This document shows positions 7,561 through 14,579 of a DNA stretch of 20,843 nucleotides, piece after piece. The notes under the pieces were generated by a model, which did not search any database, was not told where the DNA came from, and saw only the letters and a program-made list of their open reading frames with translations. The DNA lies in the IMG/VR virus record IMGVR_UViG_3300032331_001618, positions 1-20,843 of that record; one strand, given 5' to 3'. Origin of the DNA: a virus. How positions within the stretch are numbered: the first letter of the stretch is position 1; every line of letters starts with the position of its first letter. The position numbers and the translations under genes were made by a program.

Positions 7561-8634
7561 ATGAACAAAGAATTCAGTAGAATGCAAAAACTTGCAGGAC
7601 TTTTAACAGAAAACATGGGGGGTACAGATTTAGACTCTACCGCTAGTGATGTATATGATTACTTTAGTAAGAAATCATCATCAACAAGTACAGATAGAAG
7701 AAAATATATAAAATCATTGGGTTTATCTGATGATGATACAGAAACAGTAATGATGAAAGTTACAGATATGATGAGTGATAACATGAACGAAAACATGGGT
7801 GGTACAGATTTAGAATCTGTAGCTAATGATGTATATAATCACTTTAGTAAAATGTCATCATCAACAAGTACAGATAGAAGAGATTATATAAAAGACATAT
7901 ATAGTTTATCTGATGAAGAAACAGAAGATATAATGATGAAGGTTACAGATATGATGAGTGATGAGGGTGATATGAGAGAAGGTGTAGCATCATATGAGTA
8001 TGAAATGGGTAAAAAAGCTGGTAATAAAAATAATTTCCGTGATCCAATTGAATTAGCAAAAGCTGTTGTTGGTAAACATGGACAAGAATTAAAATCATCT
8101 AAAGATTTAAGTCCTAGAGAATTTGAAAGTAAAGCTTTAATGTATGCTTCTAAAATGATGAAAGAAGCAGGAATGGAAAAAGTTGTTATGACAAATTTAT
8201 TTATTGACGAAGATTGGCCATCAGATTATATATCTAAAGTGTCAGAACTTTTACGTGAAATGAGTGGAAAAGAAATGGGTATGGAAGAAGGTTTAAAAAG
8301 AACAATACGTGAAAGTCAAAAGCAAAAATCACTAAGAGAAAAAATACGTGAAATGATTTTAGCTGAAATGAACGATGTTGATTTATATGATCCATTAGAT
8401 GAAGCTAAAAAAGACGAAGAAGAAGTAGAAGATATTGAAGTAGAAGATGTTGATGTAACAGATGAAAAAATGGTTGGAAATGACGATCCAAAAGTAACTA
8501 AAATCCAAGATTTACTTAACCAACTACAAGACGCTGCTGAAGAATTAGGCGATGAAAAGTTATTAACACAAGTTGGCAATACCATTACATTCTTTACTCG
8601 CGAACATGTTGCTAATGCAGATAACATGGGCTAA
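7561..8634 (+). CDS. Tagged virion-protein candidate with an internal duplication
   Basis: The 357-residue protein begins with EFSRMQKLAGLLTE|N (Glu17), the same MQKLAG tag used at 16439 and 19099. Residues 17-76 and 77-136 are a near-perfect tandem copy (ENMGGTDL..., SSSTSTDRR..., MMKVTDMMSD). Residues 140-235 are helical and unrelated to anything I recognise. A second tag-like helix, SLREKIREMILAE|M, ends at residue 269, and LYDPLDE|A follows at 281, so the C-terminal 75 acidic residues could be released separately. The C-terminal part (KIQDLLNQLQDAAEELGDEKLL then ITFFTREHV) is reminiscent of small T4-like phage proteins of unknown role. It follows a TATTTATA box. A packaged or prohead-core protein is inferred; no enzymatic motif is seen. 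Confidence 0.6.
   Translation: MNKEFSRMQKLAGLLTENMGGTDLDSTASDVYDYFSKKSSSTSTDRRKYIKSLGLSDDDTETVMMKVTDMMSDNMNENMGGTDLESVANDVYNHFSKMSSSTSTDRRDYIKDIYSLSDEETEDIMMKVTDMMSDEGDMREGVASYEYEMGKKAGNKNNFRDPIELAKAVVGKHGQELKSSKDLSPREFESKALMYASKMMKEAGMEKVVMTNLFIDEDWPSDYISKVSELLREMSGKEMGMEEGLKRTIRESQKQKSLREKIREMILAEMNDVDLYDPLDEAKKDEEEVEDIEVEDVDVTDEKMVGNDDPKVTKIQDLLNQLQDAAEELGDEKLLTQVGNTITFFTREHVANADNMG
7609..7971 (+). repeat. Tandem in-frame duplication, 180-base period
   Basis: Two adjacent units begin at GAA 7609 and GAA 7789 and stay closely similar at the DNA level, for example in GGTACAGATTTAGA and the TCATCATCAACAAGTACAGA block. The second unit is one codon longer after the TATATAAAA stretch. The high DNA similarity points to a recent duplication inside the gene. 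Confidence 0.85.
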
Positions 8635-8650
8635 TTAAATAATACATAAC

Positions 8651-9817
8651 ATGAACGAGAATAAAATTAGAGAAATGATTGTATCTGCTCTCTTGAACCC
8701 TATGCCTGAGAAGATTGATTCTAAAGAATATGTTTCAAACCGCAAACAATCAAAATCAAATCCTATAGACACAATAACAATGGACGTTCCATTATTCATT
8801 CGTATGATGGAATTTGCTCGTGAAGATGCTAAATCAGACTTAGACTTACACGATGTTGCTGAAAAAGCAATTTCGTTAAGCAATAATGGCAAAACATTAA
8901 CAATGTCAGATTATGAGACTATGTTTGGTGGTGAATTAAATGAAGCTCAATCATCTAGTAATGAATCTTTAGCTAAAAAAGTAGAAGAAGTAGTAAAATC
9001 ACTTACCACATTACATAAAAACACATCAAACAACTCAAATATACCAGAAACTGATAAAAAAGGTTTATTACGTGCTTTTGATATGTTGAAAGGAGATTTA
9101 GAAACTGTAGTTACAAATCTTAAAGGTGGTTTATCTGAAAGTATGTTAGATGAAGCCTATGTTCCTGACAATATTAAAAAATTCGCTAAACAAAGAGGTG
9201 TATCTTCTTTAGTTAATAAAGCAGCGGGCTGGGCTGAAAAAGTAGGCAAAAGAATTAATGGCGGTACAGCTATTGGTAAAAATTATAGCACACTTGTTCT
9301 AGATATGGGTTACCAAACGGGTGATATCCACATCAATACAGACGATGAAACTATTAAATTATATGGTGAAGAAGTTAACAGCTTTCCTGAATTTAAAGAA
9401 GTCTACATGGATCAAATAAGTGATAAAAAAGAAGATTTAGACGAAAATAAAAAAGGATGGAATTCATCTAAAGACACTCCAGAAATTAAAGCGTTAATGG
9501 CCATAGCTGATGATACATCTAATTCATATATTGAAAGAGATGAAGCAAGACAAAAAGCATACGATTTACGTGCTGCTATGTCAAAACAAGATGAAGGTTT
9601 ATCTAAAGGATATTGGGCTAAAAAAATACCTGGAGGTAAAATGGAAGAATCATATAAAACCTTAGTTAATAAAATTAAAAAACAAGGTAAATCTGAAAAA
9701 GCATCTAAAGCAATAGCAGGTGCTGTAGCATCATACAAATCAAAAGGTGGAGGTTCTGGACCAACCGCAAAACAAAAATCAATGGCCGAAACCATCATGT
9801 CTAAATTAAAAGGGTAA
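8651..9817 (+). CDS. Conserved unknown multi-segment phage protein, possible packaged protein
   Basis: This 388-residue protein has three parts separated by tag-like sites. Residues 1-97 begin NENKIREMIVSALL, a helical start like the tags but without a clean LxE, and include VPLFIRMMEFAREDAKSDLDLHDVAEKA, a block I know from marine phage proteins of unknown role. GELNE|A (98) closes it. Residues 99-168 form a helical region ending SMLDE|A (168). Residues 170-388 start YVPDNIKKFAKQRG and end with a basic Gly/Lys/Ser-rich tail (KQGKSEKASKAIAGAVASYKSKGGGSG), which could bind DNA. The gene starts 16 bases after the previous stop without a Shine-Dalgarno. No catalytic motif is visible. It may be processed like the proteins around it, but this is inference. 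Confidence 0.55.
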   Translation: MNENKIREMIVSALLNPMPEKIDSKEYVSNRKQSKSNPIDTITMDVPLFIRMMEFAREDAKSDLDLHDVAEKAISLSNNGKTLTMSDYETMFGGELNEAQSSSNESLAKKVEEVVKSLTTLHKNTSNNSNIPETDKKGLLRAFDMLKGDLETVVTNLKGGLSESMLDEAYVPDNIKKFAKQRGVSSLVNKAAGWAEKVGKRINGGTAIGKNYSTLVLDMGYQTGDIHINTDDETIKLYGEEVNSFPEFKEVYMDQISDKKEDLDENKKGWNSSKDTPEIKALMAIADDTSNSYIERDEARQKAYDLRAAMSKQDEGLSKGYWAKKIPGGKMEESYKTLVNKIKKQGKSEKASKAIAGAVASYKSKGGGSGPTAKQKSMAETIMSKLKG

Positions 9818-9822
9818 TTAAA

Positions 9823-10377
9823 ATGACCAAAGACGAACTTAAAGAAAAAATAAAAATACTAGTTAAGCAGGCGTACAAACCTGCTTCTAGTAATTCTATA
9901 GACGATATTGATATTGACACTGATGTTGACACGGACACTGATGTCGACGTTAATGTGCCTCCAAAAATAGAGAAGTTCCCTATCTTTCAAAACTTTCCTC
10001 CTTTAAAAGAAGCTATAGAAACATTACTTTCACCAGATTATGAACCATTCATATCTGATATACAATGGGTAGCACCTAAACCTTTAACATTCCGAGTTAT
10101 ATTATCTAATGATGAAATATTTTATTTAATATATTCACCAAAAAGTTGGATAGCTCAAATTGAAGGTAAAAAATATTACTTACTTAATATAGGAGAAGAA
10201 GAAGCAGCTTGTGATTCTTTATCAAGAATGTTATATTATGGTGGTAAAGAAGCAGAACCAGAAGAAGGTGGAGCTATAGAAATACCAGGAGAAGAAACAG
10301 CAGCACCAGCCGCTGAAGAAAAACCAGAAGAAACACCAAAAGAAGAAGCACCAGCAGAACCAGAAGAAACAGCTTAA
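9823..10377 (+). CDS. Conserved unknown protein with acidic Pro/Ala/Glu tail
   Basis: The 184-residue product starts MTKDELKEKIKILVKQAYKPAS, a helix of the tag type but ending in Gln-Ala rather than LxE. A run of Asp/Thr/Val pairs (IDIDTDVDTDTDVDV) follows at about residues 28-44. The folded core (about 60-140: FPPLKEAIETLLSPDYEPF, WVAPKPLTFRVIL, SWIAQIEGKKYYLLNIGEEEA) resembles a small conserved protein of marine T4-like phages, without known function. The last 45 residues are almost only Glu, Pro, Ala, Thr and Lys and are probably disordered. It sits five bases after the previous gene and four before the next, so it belongs to the same operon. Confidence 0.6.
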   Translation: MTKDELKEKIKILVKQAYKPASSNSIDDIDIDTDVDTDTDVDVNVPPKIEKFPIFQNFPPLKEAIETLLSPDYEPFISDIQWVAPKPLTFRVILSNDEIFYLIYSPKSWIAQIEGKKYYLLNIGEEEAACDSLSRMLYYGGKEAEPEEGGAIEIPGEETAAPAAEEKPEETPKEEAPAEPEETA

Positions 10378-10381
10378 TATT

Positions 10382-11587
10382 ATGAATCCATTCGATACAT
10401 TTTTTAAAAAATACTCATATAAATTTCCTAAAGGATATCCTGACATGAACAATGAACAGGATATTTTATTGTTAGAAAACATATTAGAAGATTTAGTAGG
10501 AGAAGCATTTAGTGTATTTCCTACAACTGAAGATGAGATATCTAATGAAAAGATAAAGGAACTTTTTAGAATAATTAAAAAATACCCTAATTTATCTATA
10601 AACGATCCAATTGTATTAGATCCTAAACATCCAAACACCGCTAAAATATCTCGTTCATTGCAACGAGACTCAAAATTTCTTGAATATTTAAACAATGAAT
10701 TAGATATTGAATTAGATCCAATAGAAGGTAGCAAATGGGGTGGAATTAATATTAAATGGGGTGAAGGTTCACGTGGTGGTAGAGGTATTAACTCAAAAGG
10801 TATAGGCTTTGAAAATGAATTAATCTCTGACTTAGAACTATTACGAGAACATGGTATTTCAGACTCAAATAAAGATCAATTTAAATATCCTAATTTAATT
10901 ATAGAAATATCTAAAGAATTAGGATTAAAAGAAGGCAATTTTAAAGTAATACCTGAAGGTGCAAAAAATCAATCTAGACCACTTGGATTTGAATCAGGAG
11001 GACCTGTAGTAGAATTCTCAGCAGGAAGTGCAGCCGCGACATTAACCGATATTACTATTGATAAAGGAAATACTAAGTACTATTTATCCGCTAAATTTGG
11101 AAATACATTAACATTCTTCAATTCAGGAATAACTAAAATATTACCAGCGTCAGAAATTAAATCAGGCAAAATTACTAATTCAGATGGTATAGCTTTATTA
11201 GATACTTTTGGTATAGATAATGAAACTTTTTGTAAAGTATTCAATGAATATGGGAATACTAATTTCTCCGATACAAATGGAGCTTCTACTAAATATAGTA
11301 TCTCTAAAATGAAAAATTTAATAAAATCAGGAATTGGTGAAGGATATTATATGATTAAAGCCGGAGGAAAATCAACACAATTCGAACATATAGACTCAGA
11401 ATATACAAATACAGCTTCCGATATAACAGCTGCACCAACTATAATATATTATGGTGGTAAAGGTGGTACTGGTAAACGAGTAGATGTTACATTTGAATCA
11501 TCTATTTATAAATTTAAGGTTAATATTAGAAGCAAATCGGGTGGTTTATACCCAACTCACATTATGTGTGATTACATTAAAAAATAA
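10382..11587 (+). CDS. Unknown phage protein, possible PD-(D/E)XK-like nuclease fold
   Basis: The 401-residue protein has a helical N-terminus (1-110), a Gly-rich segment (GSKWGGINIKWGEGSRGGRG at 116-134) and a central region with GIGFENEL (E144/E146), NQSRPLGF and TDITIDKGNTKYYLSAKFG. The order Glu in a helix, Asp223 in a strand and SAK (Lys238) in the next strand fits the restriction-endonuclease fold, but I cannot confirm it. I have seen similar proteins in marine phages only as hypotheticals. Residues 260-300 (LLDTFGIDNETFCKVFNEYG) form another conserved block. A tag-like helix, LLLENILEDLVGE|A, ends at 41. The gene lies in the block of putative packaged proteins. Function is unassigned; a nuclease is one hypothesis. 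Confidence 0.5.
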   Translation: MNPFDTFFKKYSYKFPKGYPDMNNEQDILLLENILEDLVGEAFSVFPTTEDEISNEKIKELFRIIKKYPNLSINDPIVLDPKHPNTAKISRSLQRDSKFLEYLNNELDIELDPIEGSKWGGINIKWGEGSRGGRGINSKGIGFENELISDLELLREHGISDSNKDQFKYPNLIIEISKELGLKEGNFKVIPEGAKNQSRPLGFESGGPVVEFSAGSAAATLTDITIDKGNTKYYLSAKFGNTLTFFNSGITKILPASEIKSGKITNSDGIALLDTFGIDNETFCKVFNEYGNTNFSDTNGASTKYSISKMKNLIKSGIGEGYYMIKAGGKSTQFEHIDSEYTNTASDITAAPTIIYYGGKGGTGKRVDVTFESSIYKFKVNIRSKSGGLYPTHIMCDYIKK

Positions 11588-11595
11588 TACTAAAC

Positions 11596-12285
11596 ATGAA
11601 TAACTTACGTGAACTTATTAGAAAAGTACTAAAAGAACGCACCCACGATTGTGGATGTGGATGTCATGGTAAATGCGCTAAAGCACCCATGCTAAACGAA
11701 AATTTAAGCGCTAAAATAACGATGACTGAAAATATGTCATACCATATTAATAATAAAAAACCATTAACAGAAAACACGTTTAGATACGGTTCAGATGCAT
11801 TTTTAGATTTATGGGCTGAAGCACGTTACTTATATTCTCGCAACGCTATTCATTTGTTAGGTGAAGATAAAAAAATAGTTACTGAAACTAATTTAGGCGA
11901 ATATGGTATGTACAATGGAGAACAAGTACCATTAGATATACCTATGATTGATGAAACAGCAGATGACAATGAAATGGAAGAAATTGAAGAATCATCAGAA
12001 TATCAAGGTAAAAAAGTTCAACTGAACAAACCTAAACGAGGTGGATCTAAAAAATTCTACGTTTACGTACGTAATCCTAAAACTAAAAAAGTTAAAAAAG
12101 TATCATTCGGAGATACAACTGGACTATCTACTAAGGTAAATAATCCAAAAGCACGTAAAGCTTTTGCTAAACGCCAACAATGTGATAAGAAAAAAGACCG
12201 TACAAAACCAGGTTATTGGAGCTGTAACATTGGAAGATATTGGAAATCATTAGGTGGAAGTTCAAACTTCAGTGGATACTGGTAA
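11596..12285 (+). CDS. Tagged Cys-rich protein with SFGD...YWSC C-terminal phage domain
   Basis: The 229-residue protein starts MNNLRELIRKVLKE|R (Glu14), a clear tag. A short Cys/His segment follows (C19, C21, C23, C27 in CGCGCHGKC) that may bind metal, then three further tag-like ends (LNE35, MTE45, LTE59). Residues 62-115 (GSDAFLDLWAEARYLY, TETNLGEYGMYNGEQVPLD) match a block conserved in T4-like marine phages. Residues 137-229 form the widespread phage/virus domain with VQLNKPKRGGSKKFYVYV, KKVSFGD, a Cys at 196 and YWSC at 207-210; it probably is a small metal-binding or structural domain. It ends in an aromatic Gly-Tyr-Trp. The gene precedes the LRR cassette and probably belongs to the packaged set. 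Biochemical function is unknown. Confidence 0.65.
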   Translation: MNNLRELIRKVLKERTHDCGCGCHGKCAKAPMLNENLSAKITMTENMSYHINNKKPLTENTFRYGSDAFLDLWAEARYLYSRNAIHLLGEDKKIVTETNLGEYGMYNGEQVPLDIPMIDETADDNEMEEIEESSEYQGKKVQLNKPKRGGSKKFYVYVRNPKTKKVKKVSFGDTTGLSTKVNNPKARKAFAKRQQCDKKKDRTKPGYWSCNIGRYWKSLGGSSNFSGYW

Positions 12286-12293
12286 TATTTATA
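12286..12293 (+). promoter_or_regulatory. TATTTATA box three bases before an LRR gene
   Basis: TAATATTTATAGCC is followed directly by the ATG at 12297, with the upstream stop TAA as its left edge. If it is a -10 element, transcription would start near the ATG and give a leaderless mRNA. The same arrangement occurs before 14146 and 14580. Confidence 0.5.
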
Positions 12294-12296
12294 GCC

Positions 12297-12905
12297 ATGA
12301 TTAAACTCATCGACTTACTTAAAGAAGATAGCCCATTCGTTCCAAGGGGCTCAAAAGAAGAACGAGGAAAAGAATATGAACGAATATCCCAAAATATAAT
12401 CCAACAATATATAAAAGACGGAATGAAAGGAGATTTAGACTTATCTGATACTCCAATCACCTCACTTCCCTCTAACTTAACTAAAGTTGGAGGCGATTTA
12501 AGGATATTAAATACTCCAATCACCTCACTCCCAAATAACTTAACAGTTGGAGGTGGTTTATATTTAATTCGCACCCCAATCACCTCACTCCCATCTAGTT
12601 TAACTAAAATTAATGGTGATTTAGATTTATATAAAACCCCAATCACCTCACTCCCAGATAACTTAACTAAAGTTGGAGGTAATTTAGATTTATCTTTTAC
12701 CCCAATTACCTCACTCCCTGACAACTTAACAGTTGGAGGTTATTTAGATTTATCTTATACTCCAATTACCTCCCTCCCATCTGACTTAAAGGTTATGGGT
12801 AGTTTAAATTTACGTAAAACTCCACTATCTAAAAATCATTCCGAAGCGGAAATTAGAGCAATGGTACCAAATGTTAAAGGTAAAATCCTTATGCAATATT
12901 TATAA
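12297..12905 (+). CDS. Tagged leucine-rich-repeat protein, 6 repeats (LRR paralog 1)
   Basis: The start is set at the ATG at 12297, giving MIKLIDLLKE|D, identical in form to the paralogs; the longer reading from 12240 would run through the upstream gene. The 202 residues contain the tag (1-10), a charged linker ending QQYIKDGMKGDLDLS, and six repeats with TPITSLP at 52, 73, 93, 114, 135 and 155. The period of 20-21 residues is that of short bacterial LRRs as in YopM and IpaH effectors. A cap TPLSKNHSEAEIRAMVPNVKG closes the domain. LRR domains bind proteins, so an interaction with a host or virion protein is likely. No catalytic domain is attached. It is one of three paralogs in a cassette interrupted by the WCT gene. 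The tag suggests packaging in the capsid, which is inferred. Confidence 0.8.
   Translation: MIKLIDLLKEDSPFVPRGSKEERGKEYERISQNIIQQYIKDGMKGDLDLSDTPITSLPSNLTKVGGDLRILNTPITSLPNNLTVGGGLYLIRTPITSLPSSLTKINGDLDLYKTPITSLPDNLTKVGGNLDLSFTPITSLPDNLTVGGYLDLSYTPITSLPSDLKVMGSLNLRKTPLSKNHSEAEIRAMVPNVKGKILMQYL
12452..12790 (+). repeat. Tandem LRR-coding DNA repeats, about 60-63 base period
   Basis: Near-identical segments such as CCAATCACCTCACTCCC recur every 60 or 63 bases in phase with the reading frame and encode TPITSLP. The low divergence between units favours recent expansion and contraction by recombination or slippage, matching the differing repeat numbers (6, 4, 3) among the three paralogs. Confidence 0.85.
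12897..12904 (+). promoter_or_regulatory. TATTTATA box overlapping the end of LRR paralog 1
   Basis: The box spans the last codons and part of the stop of the LRR gene and lies 13 bases before the ATG at 12918. It encodes Tyr-Leu-stop in frame, so coding constraint alone could partly explain it. Confidence 0.35.
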
Positions 12906-12917
12906 TAAAACAAAACA

Positions 12918-13649
12918 ATGAACTTAAAAAAATTATTCAAAGAAAATAAACAATACGTTTCAGAAACCCTAAAACAAGCTAAAATGTATGTTGAACAAGG
13001 GAAACTATCTCCTGAAGATTTAAATACTTTAATAGAATTATCACCAGATCCTAAATATCTAGGATGGTTAGCTAAAATATGGATTGCTGAACGCCCAGAT
13101 ATAGATGACTTACGTAATAATATAGAAGAATATGATGTGTTTGCAAAAAGAGGCAAAGTTTTAACTAAAGACATCAACCAATTTAAAACGTTCAAAGATT
13201 TATATAACGAAGTAGACCAAATCAATAAATCAGGTGCAGGAGTATCAAGCAAAAGTTTGGAAAATGAATATGATGTTATAAAAGACGACAACGATTTATA
13301 TATAGCATCACCTAGAACCCATGAAGCTTCACGTAAACTTGGTTTATCTAAATTCTCTTTTAGAGATTGTGAAGGTGGTGGAAAAGATTCGGCATGGTGT
13401 ACTACTTACAAAGCTCCTGACCATTTTAACAACTACTATTATAAAAATGGCGTAACGTTTTATTATATTAGAGTTCTATCAGAAGATATAATGAACAAAT
13501 TAAAAGAAGCATTTCCTAAAAAATATAAATCTTTAGAAGTAGTAGCATTAGCTGTCCTACCAGACGGAAGAATGGATGCTTATGACGGGCTTGATAAACA
13601 AATACCAAAAGCTGAAATAAATAAATTTTTAAAAATAATAGGATATTAA
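12918..13649 (+). CDS. WCT-motif phage protein with short N-terminal tag
   Basis: The 243-residue protein begins MNLKKLFKE|N, a short version of the tag. Residues 20-100 are helical. The conserved region is 118-185: YDVIKDDNDLYIASPRTHEASRKLG, then SAWCTT at 158-163, HFNNYYYKNGVTFYYI, followed by a strand and helix. This W-C-T block, preceded by a 'place in the path of a ligand' strand and followed by an aromatic HF..YY segment, is known to me from several phage hypotheticals ('KWCT' proteins) without assigned function; the Cys and the surrounding His/Asp may form an active site. The gene sits between LRR paralogs 1 and 2, so the LRR cassette was either duplicated around it or it was inserted. 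The next gene starts two bases later. Confidence 0.6.
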   Translation: MNLKKLFKENKQYVSETLKQAKMYVEQGKLSPEDLNTLIELSPDPKYLGWLAKIWIAERPDIDDLRNNIEEYDVFAKRGKVLTKDINQFKTFKDLYNEVDQINKSGAGVSSKSLENEYDVIKDDNDLYIASPRTHEASRKLGLSKFSFRDCEGGGKDSAWCTTYKAPDHFNNYYYKNGVTFYYIRVLSEDIMNKLKEAFPKKYKSLEVVALAVLPDGRMDAYDGLDKQIPKAEINKFLKIIGY

Positions 13650-13651
13650 TT

Positions 13652-14134
13652 ATGATTAAACTCCTTGACTTACTTAAAGAAGACAACCCATTCGTTTCAA
13701 GAGGTGGGAAAGAACGTGTAGAAGCTTATTCTTTAAAGAGAAAAGCTGAAATAGAAAATAAAATACAACAATATATAAAGGATGGAATGGAAGGCGATTT
13801 AGATTTATTTGACACTCCAATCACCTCACTCCCACCTAATTTAACTAAAGTTGGAGGTGATTTAATTTTGAATAGAACTAAAATTACTTCACTTAATAAC
13901 TTAACTAAAGTTGAAGGCGATTTAAATTTATTTCGCACCCCAATCACATCACTTCCAGATAACTTAACAGTTGAGGGCGAATTAGATTTAAATAACTCTA
14001 AAATCAGTAAACTCCCTGATAACTTAACAGTTGGAGGTGATTTATATTTAGATGATACTCCACTCTCTAAAAAATATTCTGAAGATGAAATTAGAGTAAT
14101 GGTGCCAAATATTGAAGGTGAAATCTATATATAA
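13652..14134 (+). CDS. Tagged leucine-rich-repeat protein, 4 repeats (LRR paralog 2)
   Basis: At 160 residues this paralog shares the tag MIKLLDLLKE|D, the linker (NPFVSRGGKERVEAYSLKRKAE then KIQQYIKDGMEGDLDL) and the LRR cap (TPLSKKYSEDEIR..MVPN) with its neighbours. Its repeats are TPITSLP, TKITSLN, TPITSLP and SKISKLP. The second lacks the usual Pro and is one codon shorter, which would slightly distort the solenoid. It starts two bases after the WCT gene with no TATTTATA box, so it probably depends on the transcript from upstream. A protein-binding role is inferred from the LRRs; the partner is unknown. Confidence 0.75.
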   Translation: MIKLLDLLKEDNPFVSRGGKERVEAYSLKRKAEIENKIQQYIKDGMEGDLDLFDTPITSLPPNLTKVGGDLILNRTKITSLNNLTKVEGDLNLFRTPITSLPDNLTVEGELDLNNSKISKLPDNLTVGGDLYLDDTPLSKKYSEDEIRVMVPNIEGEIYI

Positions 14135-14142
14135 TATTTATA
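14135..14142 (+). promoter_or_regulatory. TATTTATA box three bases before LRR paralog 3
   Basis: The stop TAA of paralog 2 is followed by TATTTATAACC and the ATG at 14146. The arrangement is identical to that before 14580 and close to that before 12297, suggesting it was copied with the genes or is under selection. Confidence 0.5.
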
Positions 14143-14145
14143 ACC

Positions 14146-14568
14146 ATGATCAAACTTCTCGATTTACTTAAAGAAGATAACCCGTTTGTTCCACGGGGTG
14201 GGAAAGAACGTGTAGAAGCTTATTCTTTAGAAAGAAAAGCTGAAACAGAAGATAAAATACAACAATATATAAAAAACGGAATGAAAGGGGATTTAAAGTT
14301 ATTTTATACTCAAATTACAACACTCCCTAATAACTTAACAACTGTTGAAGGCAATTTAGATTTAGATAACTCTAAAATTACTAAACTTCCTGATAATTTA
14401 ACAGTTATGGGTAATTTATATTTATCTGATACTTCAATTGATTCACTTCCATATGATTTAACTGTTGGAGGTAATTTAAGTTTAAGAAACACACCACTCT
14501 CTAAAAAATATTCAAAAGATGAAATTAGAGCAATGGTGCCAAATGTTAAAGGCAACATTAGAATGTAA
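14146..14568 (+). CDS. Tagged leucine-rich-repeat protein, 3 repeats (LRR paralog 3)
   Basis: This 140-residue paralog has the same tag and linker as paralog 2 (MIKLLDLLKE|D, GGKERVEAYSLERKAE) but only about three LRR units, with the more diverged motifs TQITTLP, SKITKLP and TSIDSLP. The cap TPLSKKYSKDEIRAMVPNVKG is retained. The linker is more conserved than the repeats, so the linker and tag may be the constrained parts while the repeat face varies, as expected for a recognition protein facing a changing target. Three bases of leader separate it from a TATTTATA box. Confidence 0.75.
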   Translation: MIKLLDLLKEDNPFVPRGGKERVEAYSLERKAETEDKIQQYIKNGMKGDLKLFYTQITTLPNNLTTVEGNLDLDNSKITKLPDNLTVMGNLYLSDTSIDSLPYDLTVGGNLSLRNTPLSKKYSKDEIRAMVPNVKGNIRM

Positions 14569-14576
14569 TATTTATA
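14569..14576 (+). promoter_or_regulatory. TATTTATA box three bases before the DUF5872-like gene
   Basis: TAATATTTATAACC lies between the stop of paralog 3 and the ATG at 14580; the flanking bases are the same as before 14146. It may be a -10 element for a leaderless or very short-leader transcript. Confidence 0.5.
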
Positions 14577-14579
14577 ACC

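Noticed and set aside
12240-12296. Upstream ATG of LRR paralog 1
   Set aside because: The extension overlaps the upstream gene; paralogs at 13652 and 14146 start at the MIKL methionine that corresponds to 12297.
12269-12724. Minus-strand open frame with a regular repeat
   Set aside because: The repeat (GSEVIGV) is the antisense of the LRR repeats and has no independent support.
12452-12790. Evenly spaced near-identical units resembling a CRISPR array
   Set aside because: The units are contiguous and in frame, encode an LRR consensus (TPITSLP) and lack unique spacers.
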